IMG/VR virus record: IMGVR_UViG_3300009502_000249
Location: 1 to 20,296 of that record
Length of the DNA: 20,296 bases
From: a virus
Reading direction: 5' to 3' (one strand)
In this document: positions 6,792 through 16,500 of the stretch, one piece after another
How the letters are laid out: the number at the start of each line of letters is the position of its first letter
How positions within the stretch are numbered: position 1 is the first letter of the stretch
The notes under the pieces: generated by a model
What the model was told of the DNA's origin: nothing
Databases searched by the model: none
The model's input: only the letters and a program-made list of their open reading frames with translations
Made by a program: the position numbers and the translations under genes

Positions 6792-7076
6792 ATGAGTGAA
6801 ACATCAAAAAAAATAGATGAGGCCAGTTATTCGGAAATAAAAATGTTACAGGGCAAATTTCAGGAGTTAATTTTCAAATTAGGTACTCTCCAAGTTGAGA
6901 AAATTGAATTAGATCGCCTCGTTACAAATTTCGTCGAAAATGAAAAAAAACTTAAGGATGAATGGGTAACACTCCAAAAGCTTGAACAGGGTCTCCTAGA
7001 CAAGATAGTTAAGACTTATGGCGAAGGTTCGATTAATATGGGAGATGGAACGTTTACTTCTACTCCTCCGAAATAA
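6792..7076 (+). CDS. Small coiled-coil protein, unknown function
   Basis: This 94-residue protein is almost wholly helical and charged from residue 8 to about 75, with heptad-like spacing of Leu, Ile and Val (for example LQVEKIELDRLV and LQKLEQGLLDKIV). It ends in a short tail YGEGSINMGDGTFTSTPPK. Small coiled-coil proteins with such a Gly-Asp tail occur in large phages, but I cannot assign a role. The start ATG has no clear Shine-Dalgarno sequence. It lies in the divergent 132-bp region opposite the glycosyltransferase and 13 bases before the HNH gene. Confidence 0.75.
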   Translation: MSETSKKIDEASYSEIKMLQGKFQELIFKLGTLQVEKIELDRLVTNFVENEKKLKDEWVTLQKLEQGLLDKIVKTYGEGSINMGDGTFTSTPPK

Positions 7077-7089
7077 CCACTAAAAGGTT

Positions 7090-7647
7090 ATGACTTCGGC
7101 GGAATTCATTTTCGAATATTTCAAAGCCGACCAAGATACAGGTGCGGGATCATATGAAAAAATGATCTCCATCACCAATACTCTCAATTGGGAAGAAATC
7201 AAACCGTATATTCTATCGGAGAAGTATTTTTATTTCTTGAAATCCGCATATTGGCGTATTATCAGTGAGGAAATTAAACGCCGTGCTGGGCGAAAGTGTT
7301 TTTGTGGATGCCGAGAAAACCTCCAGACCCACCATCTTTCATATGACCATCATGGAGAAGAACATTTGTATATGGATAATCTCCAAGTTCTATGTAGTAA
7401 ATGTCATCAAGGAGGTGCCCACAAAGAAAATGTCTCGGTGAAAATTGCTGAGAAAAAACGTCGGCGGGATAATAAAAAAGAAAATATCCTCGCCCAAATC
7501 CCTATCAGTCCATTGAGAGTATCAGAAAGTAATATCACTGGGTCTTCATTCGGATTAACTCGCAAATTATTAGAAGAAATGGAAAGTGAACGCCGAATAT
7601 GGATTGATCGACCACTCTATGATGAATGGCAAATTCACCATATATAA
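7090..7647 (+). CDS. HNH endonuclease
   Basis: This 185-residue protein has a central HNH nuclease module. CFCGC (70-74) and CSKCH (102-106) provide the zinc knuckles. THHLSYDHHGEE (80-91) carries the first His pair and the conserved Tyr and Gly-Glu, and DNLQVLC (96-102) supplies the Asn. This makes a complete beta-beta-alpha-metal active site. The C-terminal 70 residues are basic (KKRRRDNKKE) and may bind DNA. It is probably a free-standing homing-type endonuclease, common in large phages, that cuts related phage DNA lacking the gene. AAAAGG is only 2 bases before the ATG, so the ribosome site is poor. A structured non-coding region follows directly. Confidence 0.87.
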   Translation: MTSAEFIFEYFKADQDTGAGSYEKMISITNTLNWEEIKPYILSEKYFYFLKSAYWRIISEEIKRRAGRKCFCGCRENLQTHHLSYDHHGEEHLYMDNLQVLCSKCHQGGAHKENVSVKIAEKKRRRDNKKENILAQIPISPLRVSESNITGSSFGLTRKLLEEMESERRIWIDRPLYDEWQIHHI

Positions 7648-7657
7648 GTGTACAAAA

Positions 7658-7692
7658 GAAATGCTTCGAAGGAACGGCCAACGAAGCATTTC
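7658..7692 (+). other. Perfect 11-bp inverted repeat
   Basis: GAAATGCTTCG (7658-7668) pairs without mismatch with CGAAGCATTTC (7682-7692) around a 13-base loop. It lies 11 bases after the HNH stop codon. There is no T tract after it, so it may be an RNA-stabilising 3' hairpin, part of a structured RNA, or a protein-binding inverted repeat. Confidence 0.7.
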
Positions 7693-7706
7693 AAGTTGAA
7701 GAGCAA

Positions 7707-7752
7707 AGTGGTGGTAATCGAAAACAATGAACATTGTGTTATTCCGACCACT
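7707..7752 (+). other. Long imperfect hairpin
   Basis: The outer stem AGTGGT (7707-7712) pairs with ACCACT (7747-7752). Inner pairs GG/CC and AAT/ATT follow, and the tip is ACAAT (7724-7728) with ATTGT (7733-7737) around GAAC. Bulges separate the segments. This looks like a folded RNA arm more than a terminator. Confidence 0.5.
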
Positions 7753-8005
7753 CGTCTCTATGCATCGTAACTGATCGTATATGAAGTATCCACTTGATTA
7801 GGATATCTGGATTTCTATAGGCCACTTCCTGGCCCTGAGAATGCTAATCTTTTTAGGATTGCTTCCTACAAAAATATATATCATTCATTTTTCTAAAAAA
7901 CACCGTTTCAATGATCATTTCGCATATTAAATATTAAATAATTTGATTTCCTGATATTTAAGCAATATTTATATTCGACAATGAACAATTATAAAGGATA
8001 AATAT

Positions 8006-11000
8006 ATGCCAATAGTTGAAGGAGGACGCTTCAGTCCGGAGAACAGAATTACGAGTCCAGGCGTTTTTACCCGGGAGATAGATCAATCGGGTCTTGCTCA
8101 AGGGGTAGCCCAAATAGGTGGTGTCGTAGTGGCACCATTTTCCAAGGGGCCAGGTTTCAGCCCAACCCTGTGTAATACCGTAGCCGAACTCCAACAGAAA
8201 TTCGGTGTTCCCGATGGAACCTTGTATGGTCCATATACCGCAACACAATACCTTCAAGAAAAGGGATTTGTAACTGTTTGTCGTGTTGGTGCCCTCACAG
8301 GATACCACCAAAAGTACCCGTGGTTCATATGGGCAGAAGAAGGTGAATGGACCAGAGCAATTGATCTTGGTTGGACAAACCCAACAGCTTCTTTTGTTTC
8401 ACTTACAGGAACGTATTTCTCGGGGTCAATGACTACATTACAGACTATTCTTGCGGATACATATACATCAACAAGTGCTATGGTTGGAAGTGTCTCTTGG
8501 AGTTATAATTATACTTCGAGCGTTACCAATTTTGGAACTCAAAGTTTTCAAGGTGTACCCACAGCTACAGACCCTTTTTTACTGGTTTTCACACAAAGTA
8601 TAGCCCCATTATCAGTAATTGGTGTTATATCTCAGAGTTATACTCATCAATTTACAACCTCTTACTGGGGATCAATATTCCAGGGGGCGATTGTTTTCCC
8701 ATATGTACCAATCTCAGTCAAATTAATGCCAAATGCTATTAATGCAAGCGGTTCAATTTCTCGGTTCCCAAATATTAGTGCCTCATGGTCAATCCCTAAT
8801 AGTGGTTCAACCCTTTACGCTGGACAGACCATAACAGGACTCGTTAATGCGTTGTTTTATTTTACAACTTCGTTGAATGTTCTTACTGCATCAGTTAATT
8901 CATCTTCGATTGTAGATACTCTTATTGGTGAAGCCAAACTCAAAGGTGATTTGGATATTATCTCCCCATATGGATTCGTCACGGCTACAGAACCATTTGT
9001 TAATGCAGATTTCTGGGAATTTGCCTCAACTCAAATCAGCCAATCAGTTGATTTCTGTGATCGTCCATCGTTGAACTTCCTTGGATTGCTCGAAGGTCCG
9101 ATTGGGTTGTATGATGGTGGATTCATTCCAGGAGCAAATGTAACCTTTGACCAATGTACACAGGCATGGGTAGGTACTGGCTCTGCGTACAAAGTACTTG
9201 CTGTTCTGGCTGATACCGAATGGTCAAGTATTAATACCAAACTCGAAGCTCCTGGTTTTTATGCCTCGACTCAGAGTTATCATCCAGATCCAAATGGAAG
9301 CGCAACAATCGTCCAAGAGTTCAATCTCGATTTGAGCCAATCATTGGATGGTGGATACGGTACATATCACTTCTCACTCGATCCGAACGACCCACAGTAT
9401 ATTACAAATATATTTGGAAGAAGTGCAACAGTTGGAAATCAAGACTTCTATGCACAGGGCACAAAGAAAGAAGCCGCATATCTCTACAAAATCTTTGAAG
9501 ACGATATTGCGACTATCATCGCCGACCCAATTCACTGGAAAGTTCACGGAACTGTGATGCCTTCTGGTTCGTGGATCGATGAACCAATGAATTTCACTGA
9601 CCAGTGGTCTCTCGACCTTCTGAACGGTGACTCAGCATATAGTTTGACCAATGCCTTCACTCCTTGGGTTCTTTCCCAAAAAGTGTCTCCTTGGAATGGT
9701 GGAGTCTCACATCGTTTCCCATTATTCCGTTTTGCGACATTGGCAGATGGCACAGATACTAATACTCAATTCAAGATTGAAATTAATACTGTCAAGTTGG
9801 CTGGCACAGTTGCAGGTAGCGATTGGGGCACATTCACAGTAGTTGTTCGTGATTATAGTGACACTGACAAACGCACCAAGATTCTTGAACAGTATCCAAA
9901 CTGTAACCTCGATCCGACCTCGGCAGACTTCATTGGTCGTCGTGTTGGTGATAGATACAATTACATCCGCTACGATGGTAAAATCATCGAATTCGGAACG
10001 TATAGCAATAACAGCAAGAATATTCGTGTTGAAGTTGCATCAAATCCTTATCCAGTGACAGCGGTGCCTTATGGCTTCCAAGCTTATGCAACGCCAGTAA
10101 ATGGTCAAATGGGTAATTGGTGTAATCCAATTGCTTATACGAAAGCCTCAGTATATGCATTGTATCCAGGCAAATATGCCTCGGGTATTGATTTCAGTGG
10201 TCCTCCAATCGGAGCCGATGCTGAATTAACATCTCTGTATCCTACTGCCTCCACAGGCACGGAACATTGGAGAGATAATCAACAATACTTTGCTCCATTG
10301 CCAGCAGAAGCAAGCGTGGGTCAAAACACAATCTTCGCTCTTGACGAAGTAATCACTGATAATGGTGTGGGCACTGGCTCTTACCTTGATTCGACATTGA
10401 ACGGGGAAATTCCATCCATCTATGATGGAGCAAATGAAACTACCTATATCAAGATGCGTAAATTCGTATTTGGATTCCAAGGTGGATTCACAGGTCAATC
10501 TCCAGCAATTCATATCAATGTGGGAGCAGATATTACTGCTGGTAATACCCAAGGTTTGGATTGTGCTACTAGCACACGGGCTGGTTCGATTGCTTATAGA
10601 CAATGTATCGGTGCTCTTGGTAATGCCGATGAGTTTGACATCAACCTTATCGTAACACCAGGTATCATCTACGGATTGCACTCATATGTGACTAATCTCA
10701 CAGTTGAAATGTGCGAGAATCGTGGAGATTGTTTCTATATTCTTGACCTATACAAAGACGATGGAAATCCAACGTCTGGTCAGATTGATGAGACAGTTTC
10801 TTTTGCAAGCGAGTTTGATACAAGCTATGCAGGCACCTACTATCCGTGGATTAAGATTAAGGATACAAACATCAATCAGATTGTGACCGTTCCTCCATCG
10901 GTGGTTATGCCAGCCGTTTACGCCTCCAACGACAGAGTTGCGGGTGAATGGTGGGCGGCTGCTGGTCTTAATCGTGGTGGTATTGCTCAGGCTACGCAAG

Positions 11001-11452
11001 TAACTGACCGCACCACTCACTTGGAACGTGACACCCTCTATGAGGGCCGCGTCAATCCAATTGCAGCATTCCCAGGCCAAGGCATTGTGGCATGGGGTCA
11101 GAAGACTCTTCAAGTGAAGGCTTCGGCTCTTGACCGTATCAATGTTCGTCGCTTGCTCATCGAAATCAAGAAGTTCTTCGCTTCAACGGCAAGATACTTA
11201 GTGTTCGAGCAGAACACTGCCCAGACTCGTAATAAGTTCTTGGCAATTGTTAATCCTTATCTTGAGAGCGTGCAGCAACGTTCGGGGCTATATGCCTTTC
11301 AAGTTGTAATGGACGACAGCAATAATACTCCCGACTTGATTGACCGCAATATTCTTTATGGTCAAATCTATCTCAAGCCCACCAAGGCAGCGGAGTTCAT
11401 AATCCTTGATTTTAATATTTTGCCTACGGGTGCAAGTTTCCCGAACGCATAA
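8006..11452 (+). CDS. Contractile tail sheath protein (T4 gp18-like)
   Basis: The N-terminus has the classic sheath opening SPGVFTREIDQSG (17-29) followed by VVVAPFSKGPG and an early beta-rich domain. The C-terminal 140 residues form the conserved sheath core: GRVNPIAAFPGQGIVAWGQKT, then the RINVRRLLIEIKKFF helix, TARYLVFEQN, and a final beta strand ending in FNILPTGASF. These C-terminal strands interlock neighbouring subunits and drive contraction around the tail tube. At 1148 residues it is much longer than T4 gp18 (659). The extra mass is in the Ser/Thr-rich middle (about residues 120-900) and probably forms domains facing outward. The ribosome site AAAGGA is well placed. A strong terminator follows 31 bases after the stop. 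Confidence 0.93.
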   Translation: MPIVEGGRFSPENRITSPGVFTREIDQSGLAQGVAQIGGVVVAPFSKGPGFSPTLCNTVAELQQKFGVPDGTLYGPYTATQYLQEKGFVTVCRVGALTGYHQKYPWFIWAEEGEWTRAIDLGWTNPTASFVSLTGTYFSGSMTTLQTILADTYTSTSAMVGSVSWSYNYTSSVTNFGTQSFQGVPTATDPFLLVFTQSIAPLSVIGVISQSYTHQFTTSYWGSIFQGAIVFPYVPISVKLMPNAINASGSISRFPNISASWSIPNSGSTLYAGQTITGLVNALFYFTTSLNVLTASVNSSSIVDTLIGEAKLKGDLDIISPYGFVTATEPFVNADFWEFASTQISQSVDFCDRPSLNFLGLLEGPIGLYDGGFIPGANVTFDQCTQAWVGTGSAYKVLAVLADTEWSSINTKLEAPGFYASTQSYHPDPNGSATIVQEFNLDLSQSLDGGYGTYHFSLDPNDPQYITNIFGRSATVGNQDFYAQGTKKEAAYLYKIFEDDIATIIADPIHWKVHGTVMPSGSWIDEPMNFTDQWSLDLLNGDSAYSLTNAFTPWVLSQKVSPWNGGVSHRFPLFRFATLADGTDTNTQFKIEINTVKLAGTVAGSDWGTFTVVVRDYSDTDKRTKILEQYPNCNLDPTSADFIGRRVGDRYNYIRYDGKIIEFGTYSNNSKNIRVEVASNPYPVTAVPYGFQAYATPVNGQMGNWCNPIAYTKASVYALYPGKYASGIDFSGPPIGADAELTSLYPTASTGTEHWRDNQQYFAPLPAEASVGQNTIFALDEVITDNGVGTGSYLDSTLNGEIPSIYDGANETTYIKMRKFVFGFQGGFTGQSPAIHINVGADITAGNTQGLDCATSTRAGSIAYRQCIGALGNADEFDINLIVTPGIIYGLHSYVTNLTVEMCENRGDCFYILDLYKDDGNPTSGQIDETVSFASEFDTSYAGTYYPWIKIKDTNINQIVTVPPSVVMPAVYASNDRVAGEWWAAAGLNRGGIAQATQVTDRTTHLERDTLYEGRVNPIAAFPGQGIVAWGQKTLQVKASALDRINVRRLLIEIKKFFASTARYLVFEQNTAQTRNKFLAIVNPYLESVQQRSGLYAFQVVMDDSNNTPDLIDRNILYGQIYLKPTKAAEFIILDFNILPTGASFPNA

Positions 11453-11483
11453 GTCATTAATAATACAGAGTTTACCCAACAAC

Positions 11484-11513
11484 AAAGGACCGCTTTAGAG
11501 CGGTCCTTTTTTT
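11484..11513 (+). terminator. Intrinsic terminator after the tail sheath gene
   Basis: AAAGGACCGCT (11484-11494) pairs perfectly with AGCGGTCCTTT (11499-11509) around the tetraloop TTAG, and T residues continue to 11513. This is a textbook rho-independent terminator 31 bases after the sheath stop. It isolates the sheath transcript from the following nuclease gene. Confidence 0.95.
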
Positions 11514-11526
11514 CGTCAATAATAAA

Positions 11527-11555
11527 TTGACATTTGAGTTGGTTAGGAGTATATT
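11527..11555 (+). promoter_or_regulatory. Sigma-70-type promoter for the homing endonuclease gene
   Basis: TTGACA (11527-11532, perfect -35 consensus) and TATATT (11550-11555, 5 of 6 in the -10 box) are separated by exactly 17 bases. Transcription would start about at the ATG at 11563, giving a leaderless or nearly leaderless message. An AGGAG at 11545-11549 lies inside the spacer and could only be used by a transcript starting further upstream. Confidence 0.65.
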
Positions 11556-11562
11556 CATCCAC

Positions 11563-13521
11563 ATGAATAAAGAAGACTTAAAGTTTTTTATTGGAGCAAA
11601 TACTGATAATTACAGTATTCAGTTAAAGCGGCATCATTTAGAATTATATACTGAAATTGACAAATCTTATAATTTCAGTACATTTGGGCAAAAGCTATAT
11701 CATTTTTTATATGGAGATGATAATGGAAAATGCGAAATGTGTGGAAAACAATGTAAATTCGATGGATTATATAAGGGATATAGAAAACGATGTTCCTATG
11801 CTTGTATGGGGCAAAGCAAATACAGTAACAGTCACGAGACCCGCAAATGTGTTATATGTGGTGCCAACTTCGAAATATATAAAAACAGAGAAAAGACAAC
11901 TTGTTCCAATGAATGTTTATTAGAACTCAATCGTTCAGCAGAAGTAACCAATAAGCGGATGACTTCCTTGACGCGAACTATGCTCGAAAAATATGGAGTT
12001 AATCATTCATCAAAAATACCGGGATTCTCGGCAAAACTAAAACAAACCAAGATGGAAAGATATGGAGACGAGAATTATGTCAATATAGAAAAAAGTAAAC
12101 AAACCAAGATGGAAAGATACGGAGATGAAAATTATGTTAATGTGGAGAAAAATAAACAAACTAAGATGGAAAGATACGGAGATGAAAATTATAATAACAG
12201 GGAAAAATTTAAAGTTACTAACATGAAATTATATGGTGTAAAATATCCAATACAGTCTTTATTTTTTAAAGATAAACAAAAAAATACATTTTTGGAAAGG
12301 TTTGGCGGGATTGGTCTTCAATCGCCAGAATTAAAAGAAAAAATATATGCTACCAATTTATCGAAGTATGGATATGAAGTAGCAATACAGAACAAAGATG
12401 TAATAGAAAATTTAAAACGAACATGGTATGATAAAATATATGACCTGTTAATAAATACTGATCGATTGGAAAATAAAGTAAAACCACTGTTTTCCAAAGA
12501 AGAATATCTTGGGTCTAAGGAAGAGTATAAGTTTTTATGTTTAAAATGTAATGCTAAGTTCATCGGAAAGATAGAAGATGGAAAAGTGCCGAGATGTTTA
12601 ACGTGTTATCCATTCACTACAAATTATTCTAAGCCAGAAATAGAAATATTGGAGTTTTTAAAAGATATAGGAATATCCGAGAATGATATAATAACCCATG
12701 ATAGAAAAATATTGGGTGGATTGGAATTGGATTTTTATTTGCCAAAATTTAATATGGCGATTGAATTTAATGGAATGATATGGCATTCCGAATTTATGGG
12801 AAACAAGAATAAATCGTATCATATTAACAAAACCGAAAAATGTGAGAAACTCAATATAAAGTTAATTCATATATTTGAATACGAATGGGAAACAAAAAAA
12901 GAAATTATAAAATCAAAGCTAAAACATTTGTTGAAATTAAATAAGTCGGATATCATCTATGCCAGAAAATGCAAATTACAAGAAATATCATCATTTATTA
13001 AAAATCAGTTTCTAAATGAATATCATATTCAGCATGACGATAAAAGTATGATAGCTATCGGGGCATATTATAATGAGGAATTGGTATCTGTAATGACATT
13101 TGGAAAACCAAGGATAGCATTGGGAAATAAAAAATCTATAGATAATGAATATGAATTATATCGGTTTTGTGTTTCGAAATCTGTAATTGGTATAGCAGGA
13201 AAAATGTTCAAATACTTTATAAAAAACTATAACCCGTCCAAAGTAACAACATATGCTGATCGACGGTTTAGTAACAATACATCGTTTTATAATAAACTGG
13301 GATTTGTGTTTATAAAAAATACGCAACCAAATTATTGGTATTTTTCATTAAAGTCATCATATACTGTGTATCACCGATATTCGTTTAGAAAATCCGAATT
13401 AGCAAAAAAATTATCTGTATTTAATCCTAATTTAACGGAGTGGCAGAATATGCAGATGAATGGTTATGATAGGATATGGGACTGTGGAAATTTGAAATAT
13501 GAATGGATAAGGGAGGAATAG
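11563..13521 (+). CDS. Homing endonuclease-like protein, Vsr/EDxHD nuclease with zinc fingers and NUMOD-like repeats
   Basis: I start it at ATG 11563 (652 residues), because the only longer start is a TTG that overlaps the -35 box. Numbering is from this ATG. Paired Cys knuckles occur at 57-81, 96-118 and 326-348. Residues 160-216 are three tandem 19-residue repeats KQTKMERYGDENYVN, within a longer series of 'T-x-x-YG' units like NUMOD-type DNA-binding repeats. The nuclease core at 357-409 reads SKPEIEILEFL, LELDFYLP, IEFNGMIWHSE, fitting the E-D-x-H-D arrangement of the I-Bth0305I/Vsr-like class (E359, D390, E401, H408). A C-terminal domain (about 440-640) with AIGAYYNEELVSVMTFGKPR and TYADRRFS resembles the C-terminal part of many phage-encoded homing nucleases. 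It sits between a terminator and the next structural gene and overlaps that gene, as expected of an invading element. Confidence 0.85.
   Translation: MNKEDLKFFIGANTDNYSIQLKRHHLELYTEIDKSYNFSTFGQKLYHFLYGDDNGKCEMCGKQCKFDGLYKGYRKRCSYACMGQSKYSNSHETRKCVICGANFEIYKNREKTTCSNECLLELNRSAEVTNKRMTSLTRTMLEKYGVNHSSKIPGFSAKLKQTKMERYGDENYVNIEKSKQTKMERYGDENYVNVEKNKQTKMERYGDENYNNREKFKVTNMKLYGVKYPIQSLFFKDKQKNTFLERFGGIGLQSPELKEKIYATNLSKYGYEVAIQNKDVIENLKRTWYDKIYDLLINTDRLENKVKPLFSKEEYLGSKEEYKFLCLKCNAKFIGKIEDGKVPRCLTCYPFTTNYSKPEIEILEFLKDIGISENDIITHDRKILGGLELDFYLPKFNMAIEFNGMIWHSEFMGNKNKSYHINKTEKCEKLNIKLIHIFEYEWETKKEIIKSKLKHLLKLNKSDIIYARKCKLQEISSFIKNQFLNEYHIQHDDKSMIAIGAYYNEELVSVMTFGKPRIALGNKKSIDNEYELYRFCVSKSVIGIAGKMFKYFIKNYNPSKVTTYADRRFSNNTSFYNKLGFVFIKNTQPNYWYFSLKSSYTVYHRYSFRKSELAKKLSVFNPNLTEWQNMQMNGYDRIWDCGNLKYEWIREE
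12040..12210 (+). repeat. Three tandem 57-bp coding repeats
   Basis: Units at 12040-12096, 12097-12153 and 12154-12210 each encode 19 residues beginning KQTKMERYGDENY. The first 13 residues are identical in all three; the last six vary (VNIEKS, VNVEKN, NNREKF). Synonymous differences exist but DNA identity is high, suggesting recent expansion of a DNA-binding array. Confidence 0.92.
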
Positions 13522-16500
13522 GTCCGAAAAATCTTGACTGGTATGCTCTACTACCCTATATTTATACCTATAATAATATGGATCAAGAATATCTTCGAAA
13601 TATAATGGGGTCTCCTTATGTCAATGAAGGAGCATTTACTCAATTAAAGGTCAAAAGTGCTCAAGCAATGAGTATATTTGAAGGTCTTGAATCTACAGAC
13701 CCCACGCTTCGTTATTTATGGGAAGGTTTCATGCGATACCTTAAATATGCCATGAAACACTGGGAAAGTAAAATTTCACCGATGTTAAATGGTGTTGCAC
13801 CAGGAAAACAAAAACAAGTTAAAGATCAATTGGATGCATTGGCGAAAATTCTTTTTCCTGCAATTCCACCGACAATTGGAACACCTCCATCATCGGCTCC
13901 ACCTTCGCCTCTACCATTAGATAGTGACTATACAATTGAGGAGGGGTTTTGGGATACTATAAAACAAGGTATGGGGATGAATAAGACTTTCGGGTCTAAT
14001 GATTCATTGACAATTTTGAATAATTGGAAGAATTATATAGTATCTGTATTTCAGGGATTCGTGAAGAAGGCTAGTAGGAAGACAAAAATGGCAGAACCGC
14101 AGATTTATGCGGCATTGGCTAGAATACACCTTGAAAATCCGACATGGCAGATTGCGAGGAACATGCAGCAGATTGTTAACCACTTTAAAACAATTCAAGG
14201 TATTGGAGATATTAGGGAACCAGTTACGACTGCACCTGCATCAGTACCGCCTACATCAGCAGGAACGCCTCCAGCACCGCCTACATCAGCACCGCCTACA
14301 TCAGCAGGAACGCCTCCAGCACCGCCTACATCAGCACCGCCTACATCAGCAGCGCCTACATCAGCAGCGCCTGCATCAGCAGCGCCTGCATCAGCAGGAA
14401 CGCCTTCAGGTGGGGGTGCCGAGCCTTCAAGCGAAGAGCCATCAATTACACACGGCGGCGTCTTTAAAATTTTACCGAAGGATTATTCATTTATAATCCT
14501 GCACGCAATTAAGGTTATTAACAATGCAGTCATGTCCGACAAATCTCATACGGGACATTATTTTGATAAAGATCCAACGACTAATGCATATATTCCATTA
14601 CCAACTGAATTTGAAGGCCCATCGCCGATTAAAGAGTCTAGAATTAAGCTTAAGTGGTTGTTGAGAGAAATTACCTCACCTCCAAAGTCAAATGCCCCAG
14701 TTCATACACCTCCACCAGATGATAACGTAGAACCCGAAATTCCTGGTGAATTTCTATATAATTTTCACAGTAAATTCCGTAAACTTCCAGCGACGTCTTG
14801 GAACATAGACGTTAAACCAATTGACCCGAACTTAAAGAAGGATGTTGAAGGATTGCCAGGAGTTAAGATTAAAGTGATTTGGAACTGTCATAAGGGAGAA
14901 AACAAAATATATGTTGTCGCTTACAAAGATGGTAAGTCAAGTGACTCTCTTATGATTATGAGGTTTGGTGATGATGACGTTAATTCTAAGGCAGGAGCTA
15001 CAACACAAGGTGATGACCAATTTTTTACGACTAATAAAATAGTTCAGGATTCCGACCCTTATAACGATAGTAAACTGGAAGGTGCTTCTCCCGAAATTCT
15101 TCAACAGATTAAAGTAGAGGAAGAAAAGTTATTAAGATCATTGATGGCTACTACCCATCGTAAGATAATGGAATTCAAATCCAAGAAGGGCTTAGCTGTG
15201 TTTCCGCTTAAATGGTATGATGATGGTAGTGTTACTTACAAACAGAATCCAGGGGATGGAACCCCGACGAACGAACTAAACGGTATATGGATTGAACCTC
15301 CGATCAGCCGAGTCGAAGTTGGGAAAAAACTTCAAGGTAAAGATTATAAGAAGTGGGAAGATTCATTGAATCATACTGGATATTTTGAGCAATTTCCGAA
15401 TATAAAGCCAAAGGACATTAGTGCATATCCTGCATATGCTGAAGCCGAGAAAACAATGAAGCAGGAACATCATGATCTTACACTTTTGATGAGTGCATGG
15501 ATGAAATTGAGACAAGACGGAATTGCTCCCGAACATATTACGGCTGACCAATTGCTTGCGGAGGCATTAAAACCAAAAGTATATTATGATGCCATAAAAG
15601 GCTTAGTGAATAGTTCCCATATGAATAAGGAAGAAGCAACGGCGAAAGTGGATAATGCCGAAATGTTGTATGCTGCCATAGGTAAGAAATTGACCGATAT
15701 TTCACTTGAGGACTTACTTAAGGCAGCTTACAAAGGAAAAATTCCTACCGATACAACCAAAGAACCAGGAGGACCAGGAGGACCAGAAGGACCAGAAGGA
15801 CTACCCCCTACCCCACCTGTAAAGCCTCCTGGTGGTGGATCTCCGACATCTATTCCAAGCGGTATTGTTAAAATGGATGATACAGGCGAGACTGCTGGAA
15901 ATAAATTTACTGTGACTGACGTTAGTCCCGAAAAAATAGAAATTAAAATCGATAAAAAAATAATTTCCATGCCAAGAACGAATTGGGATGCGGGAATTAA
16001 AAATGGAAGTATTACACTTGATAATCCAACGGATAAACCACCCGAAGATTTGTCTGTATCTTCTGCTCCAAAGTCTCCCAGTGGACCAACTGCACCAGTA
16101 AAAATTCCGGATGATTTATCGGCAGATGATATTGTGCCTCATTCAATAGATGGATTTATAACTTATCCGATGGACGGCGGAAAATACTATTATTATACGC
16201 CAATCAAAACTATGAAACTTCCAAGTGGAATTAAGGTTGAAGAGGGAGGTCTATACAGTTTGAAAAGGCTAAAGGAACAGGGGGTTCAAGCCATTCCAAC
16301 GAATAAATCTGCGGACGAACTAGCAGATAATACTGTGCCTCATTCAATAGAAGGATTTAAAACTACTCCGATGGACGGCGGAAAATACTATTATTATGAG
16401 CCAATCAAAACTACGGTACTTGCAAATGGAACTAAGGTTAAACACGGAAATCTATACGATTTGAATTGGCTAATTAAAAATGGGGTACCTGTTCAAGCCA

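Larger units (their letters stand above)
7648..8005 (+). other. Hairpin-rich non-coding region between HNH gene and tail sheath gene
   Basis: No gene is supported in these 358 bases. The first 190 bases carry at least four hairpins: a perfect 11-bp stem (7658-7692), a long imperfect one (7707-7752), GTATCC/GGATAT (7786-7791 with 7801-7806, one G-U pair) and GGCCA/TGGCC (7820-7824 with 7830-7834). None has a clear T run, so terminators are unlikely. The last 110 bases are AT-rich leader sequence of the sheath gene, with TATTTATA at 7966-7973 and an AAAGGA ribosome site 7 bases before the ATG. No tRNA fold was found. Confidence 0.5.

Noticed and set aside
7997-8004. GATAAATA as a late promoter for the sheath gene
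   Set aside because: It overlaps the ribosome site and ends one base before the ATG, so it cannot act as a promoter for this start.
7648-8005. HEARO/omegaRNA-IscB system or group I intron
   Set aside because: The HNH protein has 185 residues with no RuvC or PLMP segment, the hairpins lie downstream and not upstream, and I could not find intron core motifs or a split flanking gene.
10226-10681. Minus-strand frame of 151 codons inside the sheath gene
   Set aside because: Composition is Cys/Thr/Ser-rich without any recognisable motif, and it lies fully inside a well-supported sheath gene.
12040-12210. Possible CRISPR array
   Set aside because: The 57-bp units are contiguous, in frame and without unique spacers, so they are protein-coding repeats.
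13503-13577. Firm choice of ATG 13503 as start of the large repeat protein
   Set aside because: Not settled: the overlap with the nuclease and GGAAAT favour 13503, while the promoter-like sequence favours 13578. I kept the longer frame and flagged the alternative.
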